64,000 bases of DNA from Polyangiaceae bacterium (GCA_020633205.1 JACKEB010000011.1:744001-808000), one strand, 5' to 3'. Counted from the first letter of the stretch, positions 16,038-25,460 are shown. Notes: a model not told the origin generated them from the sequence alone. Translations and numbers: made by a program.

Positions 16038-17708
16038 TCAGTTTGGTTTCTCCAGGCCTGCCGGACCAGCGTCCAGCAAGGCAAGCACTGCCGCCAAGCG
16101 CCACTCGAGGCCATGCTCCCGAGTGGCAGCGATGCTGCGCTCGATGGACTTCAGCTGTGCTTTCTCATCGAGGGCGATGGCGAGCCAGCGCGCCCAGCAG
16201 AGTTCGAACAGCCGCTCCTCAGGGTTACTGAGGTGGCGGGCATTCATTAGATCGGTCTGGAGCTTGGCGAGCAGCGCCGGCTTTTGTCGCGCGTCTTGCG
16301 CCGCAAGTAGGCACTCGACGAACGTGCAGCTCTGGGCGTCGGGTTTTACTTCGTCGGGGTGCTGAGATTGCCACGTGGAATAAAACAGGATTCGCTCCAT
16401 GCGGTGATGGCCCCACAACATGTCGCGAGGCAGTGCGTAGAAGCCGGACTTCGATTCCCCAACATCACCGTCCAGGTGCTTCACCGCCGCGTCATCCAAG
16501 GGCCACGGTGAGAGCATTCTCAGAGTGAGCTGCATGTCGCCGCTTGGTTTCAGGCCGTAGAACGCGGGGGTGCTGCGGTCTCCCAGCTGGGCCCGCGCCA
16601 CGGCGGCGCAGTGTTGAAACGGGATGCTCTGCGGCGTCACGGCCTTTTCGAGGGCGCGCCGTCCCGCCTCGACGAGCAGAGCGGCCGCTGGCACCAGTGG
16701 TGACCAAGCCAGCGCGCCGTAGTCGTCAAGGCCTGTACGACAGCCGGGAGCCGGCCGCGCTTCTTCGAAGGTCAGCAGGTGGCGGCGGACCACCGCCGCT
16801 CGCTTCGTGAGCTTCTGATCGCTCAGCGCATCGAGGGGTGTTCGCAGTTCCTTTGGCCACAGATTGGCGGCGATGAGCAAACACGTGTTGTCGTGCTTGG
16901 GTGCCGCCTTGAGCCGCGCGGAAGCGGATGCGGCCTCGGTGTCATTGGCAAGCACGAGCAGCGCGTCCCGGGCGCAGTCTACGCGGCGCTGCTCACTTTC
17001 GCTCGGCAGCTTGGAACGACCGAGCATATCTGCCGCGCGTTGCCACTCCCCAGCCAGCCAGTGGATCTCGACCTCTCGGGCGAGCGCGCTCCACTCGCCG
17101 TTGTTTGGCGCAATGTCGTACTGGTAACTCGCACGTTGATACAGGTCGCTGGCGAGCTTCAGGTCGTCATCCGCAAAGCGGGCCAACGCCAGGCTCCGCA
17201 TGCTGGGGTTTGGCATGCACTGCATCAGACGGTCCGCGACACGCTGAGTGTGCGCTGGGTCGAGGACCGCCAGCGGCACGAGCGGATCTGGGTTGCATAG
17301 CCCAGTCACGCGCTCGAACACGATCAGGCGCTCGACCAAGCTACGCTCCACCGGGTGGTGCTCCGCGCAAGTAAACAAGCAACCTTCCGGGAGCAATCGC
17401 TTTGCCTCGCCTTGAAGGAAGTTATATTCCGCGAGGATAATCGCGTGGCGCTGTGGAGTCAGCGCGCCCAGCTCGATGCTCCACGGGGGGTGAGGGGCAC
17501 TCGCCCGCACCTGCTTCAAACACCAAGCGCCGTACCCGCCAGAGGCAATCAGCGCCAGGGCGCCGCCGATGGCGGCGCCCAGCGCCTTCTTGGCGGTGCT
17601 CGGTTCAGGACGACTCCGCGCAGCCAAGTGCCAGCCGCACCACAGAAACAGCGCGAGCCCAGCCAGTGCGAACCAGTGACCATGAGTCAGAAGCAGGCTC
17701 GGCTCCAC
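16038..17708 (-). CDS. Membrane-anchored helical-repeat (TPR-like) protein
   Basis: A 556-residue protein with two N-terminal membrane helices (HWFALAGLALFLWCGWHLA and ALGAAIGGALALIASGGYGAW) and a long, mostly alpha-helical extracytoplasmic or cytoplasmic part. Segments such as RSLALARFADDDLKLASDLYQRASYQYD and EIHWLAGEWQRAADMLGRSK look like degenerate TPR units, so a scaffold role is plausible. Many cysteines are spread through the chain. No family was recognised. It ends 100 bp upstream of the zinc-ribbon gene on the same strand and follows the Gly-rich lipoprotein gene, so these may be cotranscribed. Confidence 0.6.
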   Translation of the reverse strand: MEPSLLLTHGHWFALAGLALFLWCGWHLAARSRPEPSTAKKALGAAIGGALALIASGGYGAWCLKQVRASAPHPPWSIELGALTPQRHAIILAEYNFLQGEAKRLLPEGCLFTCAEHHPVERSLVERLIVFERVTGLCNPDPLVPLAVLDPAHTQRVADRLMQCMPNPSMRSLALARFADDDLKLASDLYQRASYQYDIAPNNGEWSALAREVEIHWLAGEWQRAADMLGRSKLPSESEQRRVDCARDALLVLANDTEAASASARLKAAPKHDNTCLLIAANLWPKELRTPLDALSDQKLTKRAAVVRRHLLTFEEARPAPGCRTGLDDYGALAWSPLVPAAALLVEAGRRALEKAVTPQSIPFQHCAAVARAQLGDRSTPAFYGLKPSGDMQLTLRMLSPWPLDDAAVKHLDGDVGESKSGFYALPRDMLWGHHRMERILFYSTWQSQHPDEVKPDAQSCTFVECLLAAQDARQKPALLAKLQTDLMNARHLSNPEERLFELCWARWLAIALDEKAQLKSIERSIAATREHGLEWRLAAVLALLDAGPAGLEKPN

Positions 17709-17766
17709 TCAGGGAGCGTCGCCGACTTCCGGATCCTTGGCAACGCTCATGGGAGCGCTCAACGCT

Positions 17767-18507
17767 TCAGGGAGCCAGGACGGTGAACTTGTAGCTCACG
17801 CTGTCCGTGCCGCTGCACTGCTGATTGAGCATCATCACCGTCGCCGTGATCGTCACCTCTGTGCCTGACGGCACCGTCGAGTCGATCTCCACGTTGCTCA
17901 AGGTCTCGTTCGTGCTGCAAGGCAGCACCGCGAAGAATTGCTCATCCGTGACCGTCACGCCCTGGGTGTCCGACTCGAAGTCGACGCCGGGGTAGTAGTC
18001 GAAGCCGTAGCCCGAGACATCCGTCAGATCCACGCGGAAAGTTGCCTTGGAGCCAGGAGTGATTCCACCCGACGGATCCAGGCGCGGGTTCTGTACGACC
18101 AGGCGATCCAGATCGCTGCACTCGGGTTGAGTGAAACCGCCGCTGCCCATTTGCTCGACGCACTCCGCTGTTCCGCCAGTGCCGCCGGTGCCGGCCCCCG
18201 CCGCGCCTCCGCTGCCGCCGATCGCACCGCCGGTGCCTCCGGACTCACTGCCGCCCGTTGCTGCGCTTCCTCCTGTCGCCGAGCTTCCCCCCGTCGCGGT
18301 GCTGCCTCCTGTCGCCGAGCTGCCGCCCGTTGCTGTGCTTCCCGCACTTCCAGCGCTGCCCGCGTTGCCACCCACACCGGCTGTGCCTCCGCTGCCGTCT
18401 CCGTTCGAGCTGCCGCCGCAGCCCACCGCGAGCAGGAACGCGGCGAACACAGCGCCGTGCTTTGTGAGATTGGAGCCGAGGAACGAAGGAAAGTGCGAGT
18501 AAGTCAT
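17767..18507 (-). CDS. Lipoprotein with Gly/Ser/Thr/Ala repeat linker
   Basis: A 246-residue surface lipoprotein. ATG 18507 follows a perfect AGGAGG seven bases upstream, which overrules a longer frame. The signal peptide ends in lipobox AVGC. About 85 residues follow as repeats of the type ATGGS/GGTGG, encoded by near-identical short DNA repeats at about 18180-18400, forming a flexible spacer. The folded C-terminal 130 residues (SDLDRLVVQNPRLDPSG, ATFRVDLTDVSGYGFDYYPGVDF, SNVEIDSTVPSGTEVTITATVMML) look like an immunoglobulin-type beta-sandwich. Such spacer-plus-domain lipoproteins are typical of Polyangia. Function unknown. Confidence 0.72.
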   Translation of the reverse strand: MTYSHFPSFLGSNLTKHGAVFAAFLLAVGCGGSSNGDGSGGTAGVGGNAGSAGSAGSTATGGSSATGGSTATGGSSATGGSAATGGSESGGTGGAIGGSGGAAGAGTGGTGGTAECVEQMGSGGFTQPECSDLDRLVVQNPRLDPSGGITPGSKATFRVDLTDVSGYGFDYYPGVDFESDTQGVTVTDEQFFAVLPCSTNETLSNVEIDSTVPSGTEVTITATVMMLNQQCSGTDSVSYKFTVLAP

Positions 18508-18651
18508 GATCAAGCCTCCTAGTCGTGGGCAGGAACTCCCAGCGACTTCAGACTGACCCAGCCCGACCATTACTTCCATTAGAATGAACTGCACGTATCG
18601 TGCGAATCAGTTGCACGTTGAGCGGGCTCTGGTCCGCTAGCCTGCAGCGTC

Positions 18652-20283
18652 GTGGCGGGGAAACGCGTGGCTGGGCTCGTGCTGATGTCGCTGCTGCGCG
18701 CCGTTTGGTGGGCGCTCGTCATCTTGCTGCCTTTGCTTGGCGTGTGGCTGGCTTCGAGTCTTGCGGCCTACCTGAATGGGCCGCGTTGGCTGGCGTTCAT
18801 TGCTGGTGTCCTGCTGTTCCCGGTTGGCCCCATCTTGTGGGATCGACTGGCTGAGCGCCGCAGGGCGAAGCGTGAGCAAAAGCGTGCCGATCTACGACAG
18901 AAGGCGCGCATCCTCACGACCGGTGACCGCTGGGTGCTGCGCACACTGGCGCTCAATCTCTGTTTCCTTGCGGTACTGGCCGCGTGGTATCCGACCCAAG
19001 CTTTCGCAGCGCTCGCGACCCGCGGCGACTGGTTCGTCGAAGGTTCGAACGGCGCGTTCGCCGACAGCGTACGCTCCTTCAAGCTGGTGGCCGCGGACTC
19101 CCTGGAGTTCCTGTACAACGCCGCCCACGACAACCCGTTTCGCGATGGGGCTGACGAGAGCCATGACGTCGAGGACCCCGAAGCGGGCCACGGACTGGGC
19201 GTTGGCTCGGCGACACCAGTCCCCAGCGGGAGCACCGCACCCACGGCGCGAGTCCCCGAACCGACGCCCAGCGTTGCGGCGAGCAGCAACCCAGCGCCGA
19301 GCAGCAATCCAGCGCCGAGTAGCAACCCGACGCCCAGCGGTTCAACGCCCCAGCCGCAGCCAGAGCCGCAACCGCAGCCGCAACCACAGCCCAAGCCCGA
19401 GCCTGTTGCACAGCGCCACGAGTATCCGTTTCCCCGCACCCTGCATCCCTTGGTGCAGAGCATCCCCGCGAGCGACGAAGTCAGCGTGGAGGCCGTGGGC
19501 AACTACATCAAGGCGCACGAGCCCGATGCATTCATGCGCGTGAAGGCGCTGCACGACTACGTCGCCGATCGCATCGCGTACGACGGTCCGAGCTATGTCG
19601 CCGGCAAGTACCCGCCCTGGGACGCCCCGACGGTGCTCAAGACGCGCCTGGCGGTATGCGCTGGCTACGCGAAGCTCTTGGAGGCACTCGGAAAGGTGAC
19701 TGGCGACCGCATCCTGTACGTCACCGGGGACGCGCGCGTTGGCAACTCACCTCCGTCGGGAAACGGACACGCGTGGAACGTCGCGCAGATCGATGGCGCT
19801 TGGTACCTGCTCGATCCGACCTGGGACTCGGGGTCTCTGGATGGCTCTACCTTCACCAAACGGTACAGCACGGACTACCTGTTCGCTCCGCCCAAGGTGA
19901 TGGGCATCACCCATTTCCCTGACGATGCCAAGTGGCAGCTCCGGGAACCCAAGATTAGCCGCGCGGAATTTTTAGATCAGCCGGTGCTGCGACCCTGGTT
20001 CTTCAGCAATCGACTGTCGTTGCTCACACCCAGGAGCGCCCAGGTCACCGTGCACGGGCGCTTCGAGGCGCGCATCGACAACCCGTTGGGGCGCTTCTTC
20101 ATGGTGTACGCCCGGCCCACGAAGGGAGGTCAGGAGGTGCGCTGCGATAGTGTCCAGCGTGACGAAGTGGACATCAGCTGCAACCTGCCGCGGGGTGAAT
20201 ACCAGGTGCAGGTCTACGTCGGTATGCAGCAATACAACGCCACTTACCCGAACGCCGCCGAGTTTCAGGTATTCTCGAACTGA
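18652..20283 (+). CDS. Membrane-anchored transglutaminase-like (cysteine-protease fold) protein
   Basis: A 543-residue protein. Two N-terminal hydrophobic helices and a third near residue 105 (LNLCFLAVLAAWYPTQAF) anchor it; residues about 180-255 are a Ser/Pro/Asn and Pro/Gln repeat linker that would span the periplasm. The core is a transglutaminase-like domain: VKALHDYVADRIAYDG, the nucleophile in LAVCAGYAKLLEAL, GNGHAWNVAQIDGAWYLLDPTWD (His and Asp of the triad). The order and spacing match the family. A C-terminal beta-domain (VTVHGRFEARIDNPLG, ISCNLPRGEYQVQVYVG) resembles the KY-type extension. Members act as cell-wall or protein cross-linking enzymes or as peptidases; activity here is unknown. 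GTG start. Confidence 0.82.
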   Translation: MAGKRVAGLVLMSLLRAVWWALVILLPLLGVWLASSLAAYLNGPRWLAFIAGVLLFPVGPILWDRLAERRRAKREQKRADLRQKARILTTGDRWVLRTLALNLCFLAVLAAWYPTQAFAALATRGDWFVEGSNGAFADSVRSFKLVAADSLEFLYNAAHDNPFRDGADESHDVEDPEAGHGLGVGSATPVPSGSTAPTARVPEPTPSVAASSNPAPSSNPAPSSNPTPSGSTPQPQPEPQPQPQPQPKPEPVAQRHEYPFPRTLHPLVQSIPASDEVSVEAVGNYIKAHEPDAFMRVKALHDYVADRIAYDGPSYVAGKYPPWDAPTVLKTRLAVCAGYAKLLEALGKVTGDRILYVTGDARVGNSPPSGNGHAWNVAQIDGAWYLLDPTWDSGSLDGSTFTKRYSTDYLFAPPKVMGITHFPDDAKWQLREPKISRAEFLDQPVLRPWFFSNRLSLLTPRSAQVTVHGRFEARIDNPLGRFFMVYARPTKGGQEVRCDSVQRDEVDISCNLPRGEYQVQVYVGMQQYNATYPNAAEFQVFSN

Positions 20284-20286
20284 CGC

Positions 20287-20598
20287 TCAGTCGCAGACTA
20301 GGTCGCAGCCCGGATACTTCGGTTCGGGAACATGGCACTTCCACTGACCCAAACAGGCGCAGATATGCGTCTCCGTCGCGCAGCGGACAAGCGCGGTCCG
20401 CGTCTGTGGACCGAAACACGGCTGACCTTCGAGCTCTTCCGCGCTGGTTTGGCATGCGATGGGGCAGGGGGGAAGCTCAACGTTGGCGCAACCTTCGTTC
20501 CGTGAGGAAGCGTCTTCCGCGTTCGTGCCGGCGCCCCCGCAGGCGGCGGCAAGCCCGACGCTGCCAACTAGGAGCACTGCGGCGCATACCCGGCGCAC
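20287..20598 (-). CDS. Small Cys-rich lipoprotein
   Basis: A 103-residue secreted protein. The start chosen is a GTG at 20598, one base past the stop of the upstream kinase gene and right after a GGGGGGTGAG ribosome site; a TTG at 20610 overlapping the kinase is an alternative. The signal peptide ends in LAAAC (lipobox). The mature part has about ten cysteines in pairs (CANVELPPCPIAC, CFGPQTRTALVRC, CACLGQWKC, CDLVC), indicating a disulfide-rich small domain. It is last in a leftward unit behind the kinase-ATPase-TPR gene and converges on the transglutaminase-like gene. Confidence 0.62.
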   Translation of the reverse strand: MRRVCAAVLLVGSVGLAAACGGAGTNAEDASSRNEGCANVELPPCPIACQTSAEELEGQPCFGPQTRTALVRCATETHICACLGQWKCHVPEPKYPGCDLVCD

Positions 20599-20599
20599 C

Positions 20600-23500
20600 T
20601 CACCCCCCAAACCGGCGGAGCCGGCCCTGCATGTCGAGTTCGCGGTAGATGGCGAGGGCTTCGCTCCGAAGCGCGCTAGCGGCGTCTGGCTTTGCCTCTG
20701 CGAGGGCCATCAAGGAATCGGCTAGCTCGTCACGTTCACCGGCAGGGCGCAGCTGTTCCACGCTGGTTTCCAGGTGTTCACGAGCACCCTCAGGATCACC
20801 CTCCCGCAGCGCGATCTGTCCGAGTAGGCGCTCAGAGAGCCCCAAGGTCACAGCGAAACCTTGCTCCGACAGGTGCTTCGCGCGCTCGGCGCAACGCTTG
20901 GCGGTGGCCAGGTCCCCCGACTCGAGCTCCACGACACCTAGACCCCACACGGCTTCCGCGACCACGAAGATCATTTCCACGCGGTTAGCAAGCTCGATCG
21001 CGCTGGTGAAGCTGAGGCGCGCCTTCTCCAGGCGGCCAAGCTCGAGCTCGATACGTCCTCGGTTGCAGAGCGCGTTGGCTTCCAGCCGCCCCTCGCGGGC
21101 CGACCGAGCGTGCTGCACGGCTTGCTGGGCGCTCTCGAGTCCGTCTTCGAGTTCTCCTAGCAAGCGCTGGTTGATCGAGATGTTGCCGTGGTGCTTGCCC
21201 GCTGAGCTGCGATCGCCGCTGGACTCAGCGAGCTTTGCCGCCTTCGAGTAGTGAGAGATCGCCCTGCGGTAGTGACCGGTAGAGCCCCAGGCGATCCCTA
21301 GGGCATTTTCTGCACGGGAAAGCAGCGTGGCATCGTCGAGGCCCTCGGCGAGCTCTGCTGCCTCGGTCGCCCGTTGCATCGTCTCCTCGCCTTTGGCGCC
21401 GAGGTAGGCGAGGTAGCTCAAGCTGAGGTTCGCTCGCACACGGGCTTTGGTGTCGTTTAGCTCGATGCCCAAGTTCAGTGCGCTGAGCAGGTGCTGGCCC
21501 GCCGCCCCCATGCGTCCCGTGCCTGTCTCGAGCTCTCCCAAGCTGAGCACGGCTTCGAGGCGTTCGCCGGAGCTCAAGCCGTGGCTCTCCGTCAGCTTCA
21601 GCGCCTGCTCCAAGCTGGATAGCGCGTCCGCTAGTGCGCCTCGCCCTTCCGCTGCACGACCCGCAAGAATCGAGTAGTGAACCGCCTTTGAGTATTGCCC
21701 TGCGGATTCGAAATGCTGAGCCATTCTGCGTAGCCGCGTCGGCCCGGCGTCGGGCAGCTCCTCGAGGGCGAGCGCGGCCGCGAGGTGCAGGCGTCGCTTT
21801 GCTTCGAGGTCCAGGTTCGCATACGCGACCTCGTGGAGCTTGTCGTGGGCAAACACGAGCCGCTCCTGCCCGAGACCCTGGACGTCTTGGGTCTGCGTCG
21901 GTTCGAGCATGCTGCGAACGACCAGGGTCTGCACCGCGGCGTCGAACGCTTTCTGTGACATCGCCTGCTCATTGGCTGCGTCTGCGGCTAGCACGTGGGC
22001 GCGGAACAAAACGTTGCTGTCCACCCGGCGCCCGAACACCGAAGCCAGCTCCGCCACGCGACGCGCGTTGCGATCGAGGCGGCTGAAGCGCAGCGCGACC
22101 AGCGAGGCGAGGCTGCTCGGCAGGGGGACGCTGCGCAAGGACTCGGCGGCGGCGGTGAGCTGCCAGGCGCCGTCCAGCCCGCGCGTCAGGAGCCCTTGCC
22201 CGACGGCGGCGCGCAAGTACTCCGACACGAAAAACGGGCTGCCGTGAGCGCGTTCGATGAGGAAGTCTGCGAGCTCGACCGGTGGGCTCGGCAGCGCCAA
22301 CATGTCGGCAGCCATGCCCAGGATGCTGAGCGGGTCGATGCCTTCGAGCTCGAAGAGGCGCTCACGATCGTGGCTCGCTATGCGGTTGAGTTCGTCGGTT
22401 GATTCTGCCGTGCGGAAACTGCCAATGACGAGGATGCGGTGATCAGCGAAAGCGCGGCTCTCCACCAGCTCGGCGAGCCACGCGAGGGTCAGCGAATCCG
22501 CCCACTGCAGATCATCCAGCAACAGGAACAGCGGGTGCTGAGCTGACCAGCGCTCGAGCACCTGGGTCAGCGCGCGCCGCGCCTCTTGCTTCAGCTTGTC
22601 CGGGCTCAGGCGAGAGCCTTGACCCTCGCGGCACAAGCGAGGCTCAAACACACCAAGCGGTGTGCACGCGTCCCCAAGGAGCTCCTCGGCTCGGTCAGGT
22701 TCCGCGCTCGCGTAGTCCGCGAGCTGAGCCAAGAGCGGACGGATCGTTGAGAGGCTGGCGTTGCTGGCCTCCCCACGTGGAGGTTGTGCGCCGCAGGTGA
22801 TGATTCGCGCGCCCTGACGCGCCGGCTCCCGCACCAGCTGGAGTAGCAAGCGTGTCTTGCCAATTCCGCTCTCTCCGCTCACGAAGCAGACGCCGCCCGT
22901 GCCCCGAATTGCTGCTTCGGTGACATCCCGCAGCACCTCGAGCTCCTTCTCGCGCCCGGCGAGCTCAGGTTGATACAAGTAGCTCGACGGTGCGGGACCC
23001 ATGGACGAAGGGACTTCGTCCTGAAATAGCTCCAGCAAGCTGCGCTTGACGTCCAGCGCGTAGCCAAGCCGCTGCGCTGGCTGCTTTGCCAGGAGGCGCA
23101 TGACCAGCTCGTTCAACGCAGGTGGCGTGTCCGGAGCGAACTCCGTCAAGGGTGCAGGGGGCTCGTACAGCTGCGCCCGCAAGAGGTTGCCAACCGAATC
23201 CGCGAGGAAAGGAGGCCGGCCGCTGATCAGCTCATACAGGATGCAGCCCAACGAGTACAAGTCCGCGCGCGCATCGACGAGCTCGTTCTTGACCTGCTCT
23301 GGCGCGATGTACGCTGCGGTACCCATGGCCGTCGCACTGTGGGCCAGCGCGTCGCGCCCACGTGAGCCAGAGAACTCCGAGGCGATGCCGAAATCCACCA
23401 GCACCGGCATCTGATCCCCGCGGATAATAATGTTCTCGGGTTTCAGGTCGCGGTGCACGATGCCTTCGCCATGCAGAAAGGCCAGTGCCGAGCACAGCCG

Positions 23501-24025
23501 CGACAGAATGGGCAAGACAGCTTGAACGCGCTGGAGCAGCGGAGGCAGACCGCTAACGGGCTCGTGCCGTATAGAGCTACTGACAGGGCCTGAGTCTGAC
23601 CCCAAGCCTAGCGCGTCGCTGTCTGCGACTTGCGTCGGTGCGAAGCTCTCGGGCGCGATGGAAAGCGGTTCGTCGGTGATCGTCTCCGCGCCCCAAACAC
23701 CGGATGACTCGGGCTTTGGAAATGCGGCGGAGTCGAACACATGGCTCAGCAACGTGCGCCCCTCGATCAGCTCCATCGCATACCAGGGCAAGCCCTCGTG
23801 CACGCCCTGATCGAGCACGCGAACGATACCCGGGTGATTCACCCGCGAGAGCGCGTGGATCTCACGCCGCAGGGAGGCGAACGCGAACTCGTTGGCCGCG
23901 TTCACTGTCTTGAGTGCGACCCGGCGGCCCGAGGATCGATGGGTCGCGCTGTACACCACGCCCATCCCACCACGCCCCAAGCGGTCGTGAGTCAGGTAGT
24001 CGCCAATCCAGAGTTCTTCGCCCAT
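20600..24025 (-). CDS. Giant Ser/Thr kinase with AAA-type ATPase and TPR region
   Basis: A 1141-residue multidomain signalling protein. Residues 10-330 are a Hanks-type protein kinase: GRGGMGVVY loop, Lys39, HRDLKPEN (191-198), DFGIASE (211-217), GTAAYIAPEQ. An unusual insertion of about 60 Ser/Glu/Pro-rich residues separates the hinge from the catalytic loop (100-160). Residues 355-700 are an AAA_16-type ATPase with Walker A GESGIGKT (384-391) and Walker B LFLLLDDLQWAD near 500. The last 430 residues are TPR-like helices with about eight repeats. This architecture is widespread in myxobacteria, where it couples ATP-dependent sensing to phosphorylation. No membrane helix is seen, so it is cytosolic. 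Substrates unknown. Confidence 0.9.
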   Translation of the reverse strand: MGEELWIGDYLTHDRLGRGGMGVVYSATHRSSGRRVALKTVNAANEFAFASLRREIHALSRVNHPGIVRVLDQGVHEGLPWYAMELIEGRTLLSHVFDSAAFPKPESSGVWGAETITDEPLSIAPESFAPTQVADSDALGLGSDSGPVSSSIRHEPVSGLPPLLQRVQAVLPILSRLCSALAFLHGEGIVHRDLKPENIIIRGDQMPVLVDFGIASEFSGSRGRDALAHSATAMGTAAYIAPEQVKNELVDARADLYSLGCILYELISGRPPFLADSVGNLLRAQLYEPPAPLTEFAPDTPPALNELVMRLLAKQPAQRLGYALDVKRSLLELFQDEVPSSMGPAPSSYLYQPELAGREKELEVLRDVTEAAIRGTGGVCFVSGESGIGKTRLLLQLVREPARQGARIITCGAQPPRGEASNASLSTIRPLLAQLADYASAEPDRAEELLGDACTPLGVFEPRLCREGQGSRLSPDKLKQEARRALTQVLERWSAQHPLFLLLDDLQWADSLTLAWLAELVESRAFADHRILVIGSFRTAESTDELNRIASHDRERLFELEGIDPLSILGMAADMLALPSPPVELADFLIERAHGSPFFVSEYLRAAVGQGLLTRGLDGAWQLTAAAESLRSVPLPSSLASLVALRFSRLDRNARRVAELASVFGRRVDSNVLFRAHVLAADAANEQAMSQKAFDAAVQTLVVRSMLEPTQTQDVQGLGQERLVFAHDKLHEVAYANLDLEAKRRLHLAAALALEELPDAGPTRLRRMAQHFESAGQYSKAVHYSILAGRAAEGRGALADALSSLEQALKLTESHGLSSGERLEAVLSLGELETGTGRMGAAGQHLLSALNLGIELNDTKARVRANLSLSYLAYLGAKGEETMQRATEAAELAEGLDDATLLSRAENALGIAWGSTGHYRRAISHYSKAAKLAESSGDRSSAGKHHGNISINQRLLGELEDGLESAQQAVQHARSAREGRLEANALCNRGRIELELGRLEKARLSFTSAIELANRVEMIFVVAEAVWGLGVVELESGDLATAKRCAERAKHLSEQGFAVTLGLSERLLGQIALREGDPEGAREHLETSVEQLRPAGERDELADSLMALAEAKPDAASALRSEALAIYRELDMQGRLRRFGG

Positions 24026-24181
24026 CGCGCGCTAGTGCGGTGCTGCTTCGGCGCGCCTCGGGCACGCGGTCGCAGGCACTCGGATCCTAGCTTATCAGTC
24101 AACCGCCGCCGGGCAGCGTCGGGTTTTTCATGCCGAGAGTTTCCGCGCTTCGGCGGTGCAGCTGGCTGGCTCGTGGCTGGG

Positions 24182-24598
24182 CTAGTCGGCCGCGCAGGCG
24201 TCCTGCTCTAGGTACCCGCAGAGCTCTGTTTCGGTTTGACTACAGGCGCTGCTGCGCAGCTGACAGCCCACGAAGCGTGGCTGATGGCAGTTCACGCACT
24301 CCTGCTCCTGACAACCGATGCAGCACGGGTCGTTTGTTGGCGTTCCGGTTGATGGCGGGGGTAGCCCAGCCATTTCGACGATTTGATCGTTTCGCCAAAC
24401 GACCACGCAGTTGTTCTCGCTGGCGCACTCGTTCTCGCTCAGGACCGCACAGTCCGTGTTGCCGGCGCTTGTTCCCCCGTTTCCAAGACCCGCCGTTCCC
24501 CCCGTGCTTCCCGGGTCCTCATCGCTTGAGACGGAGCCGCCACAGGCCGCGCCGAGCGCAAATGTTGCGGCGAACAACGCCCAGATCCCACGTGTCAT
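24182..24598 (-). CDS. Small Cys-rich lipoprotein
   Basis: A 138-residue secreted lipoprotein with signal peptide MTRGIWALFAATFALGAAC (lipobox GAAC), a short Gly/Ser/Thr linker and a Cys-rich mature domain (CAVLSENECASENNC, CCIGCQEQECVNCHQP, CSQTETELC). The Cys pairs suggest several disulfides. ATG start. It sits 156 bp upstream of the kinase-ATPase-TPR gene on the same strand, so cotranscription is possible but not shown. It resembles the 103-residue lipoprotein downstream of that kinase only in general design. Function unknown. Confidence 0.65.
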   Translation of the reverse strand: MTRGIWALFAATFALGAACGGSVSSDEDPGSTGGTAGLGNGGTSAGNTDCAVLSENECASENNCVVVWRNDQIVEMAGLPPPSTGTPTNDPCCIGCQEQECVNCHQPRFVGCQLRSSACSQTETELCGYLEQDACAAD

Positions 24599-24699
24599 GG
24601 GCCGAGCCTATCGAAGGCTGAGCCGCGCGTCGACGTGACGAAAGCTCGCCAAAGCCTTCGAGGCAGCTGAGCAGAATTTGATTCCCGTATGGATTCGCT

Positions 24700-24996
24700 C
24701 TACTTGCGATCGGAGTGGCCCAGGTCTCGCTCAGGATCGACGCGATCTCGCAGCAGCTGTTTGATCTCTTTTGGTTCGGGAAAGCGCCCCACATCGGCAC
24801 GAGAGAACAGCAGCTCGGCTTCACCGCCGGCGCTTTCCAGGTAGCTCACCTTGAACACGCCGCCAGTGCCCGGCACCAGCGCGAGCTCGCCGAACTCGAC
24901 TGGAAACGTCGTCAGTAGTTCTTGAGCGAGCCAGCTCGCGCGCAACAGCCAGCGGCACTGCGTGCAGTACTCGATGGCCACGCGCGGGTAGCTCAC
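24700..24996 (-). CDS. SelT/SelW/SelH-type (Rdx) thioredoxin-fold protein
   Basis: A 98-residue protein of the Rdx/selenoprotein-W-like family. The redox motif is CTQC (Cys11, Cys14) directly after the first strand (VAIEYC), where selenoprotein homologues have CxxU; here both positions are cysteine. The family's WLAQELLTTFP helix and the GTGGVFKVSYLE strand are present. Members are small thiol-redox proteins of undefined partner. The GTG start overlaps the stop of the upstream MazG-like gene by 4 bp (GTGA), so translation is coupled. The C-terminal tail is charged and extends beyond the usual family end. Confidence 0.85.
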   Translation of the reverse strand: MSYPRVAIEYCTQCRWLLRASWLAQELLTTFPVEFGELALVPGTGGVFKVSYLESAGGEAELLFSRADVGRFPEPKEIKQLLRDRVDPERDLGHSDRK

Positions 24997-25460
24997 GACT
25001 TCCAGCTGCGGCTCAGGTTCTTGGTGTTCTTCTCGATGAAGGCGCGCTCGACGTCGATGTCCAGACGGTTGGCGATCGCCAGCAGATAGTTCAAAACATC
25101 GACGATTTCTTCGCCAACGTTGGCGACCAGCTCGGTGCGTTCTTCCGGCTGAGCCTCCGCCTGATCGAAGAACCCACGGACTTTCCGCACGGCTTTAAAT
25201 AGCTCTCCGACTTCTTCACCCATCAAGAAGCAATTCTCGATCAGGTTCACGTCGCTCCAGCCGTGATGCTCCTCGAGCTGCTTGATGTAGCGCTGGTACT
25301 CGCTCATCGGCGCGGACTCGTGCAAGCGAATGGGCGGCAGCTCGAGGGTCGGTCGGTCCCCAGTGTCCATCACTTCGATCTCCGGCTCGTCCAGCTCGGT
25401 GATCTCGGGATTGCTGGGGATGGGCTTGCGAGAAGCGTCCGTCGACATGTCGCGACGCAT
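24993..25460 (-). CDS. MazG-like nucleotide pyrophosphohydrolase
   Basis: A 155-residue all-alpha NTP pyrophosphohydrolase-type protein. The metal-binding residues are visible as EEVGE (82-86) and EEIVD (117-121), in the order and spacing of the MazG/dUTPase-like fold, followed by LNYLLAIANRLDIDVERAFIEKN, a typical family end. Members hydrolyse (d)NTPs to (d)NMP and pyrophosphate, often as house-cleaning enzymes. The first 45 residues are an acidic extension absent in small family members. An internal ATG at 25448 is an alternative start. The stop overlaps the start of the Rdx protein gene, so the pair is probably one operon. Confidence 0.8.
   Translation of the reverse strand: MRRDMSTDASRKPIPSNPEITELDEPEIEVMDTGDRPTLELPPIRLHESAPMSEYQRYIKQLEEHHGWSDVNLIENCFLMGEEVGELFKAVRKVRGFFDQAEAQPEERTELVANVGEEIVDVLNYLLAIANRLDIDVERAFIEKNTKNLSRSWKS

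Noticed and set aside
18180..18400. Repeat array that might be a CRISPR
   Set aside because: The short Gly/Ser/Thr/Ala repeats are in frame within a lipoprotein linker and have no unique spacers.
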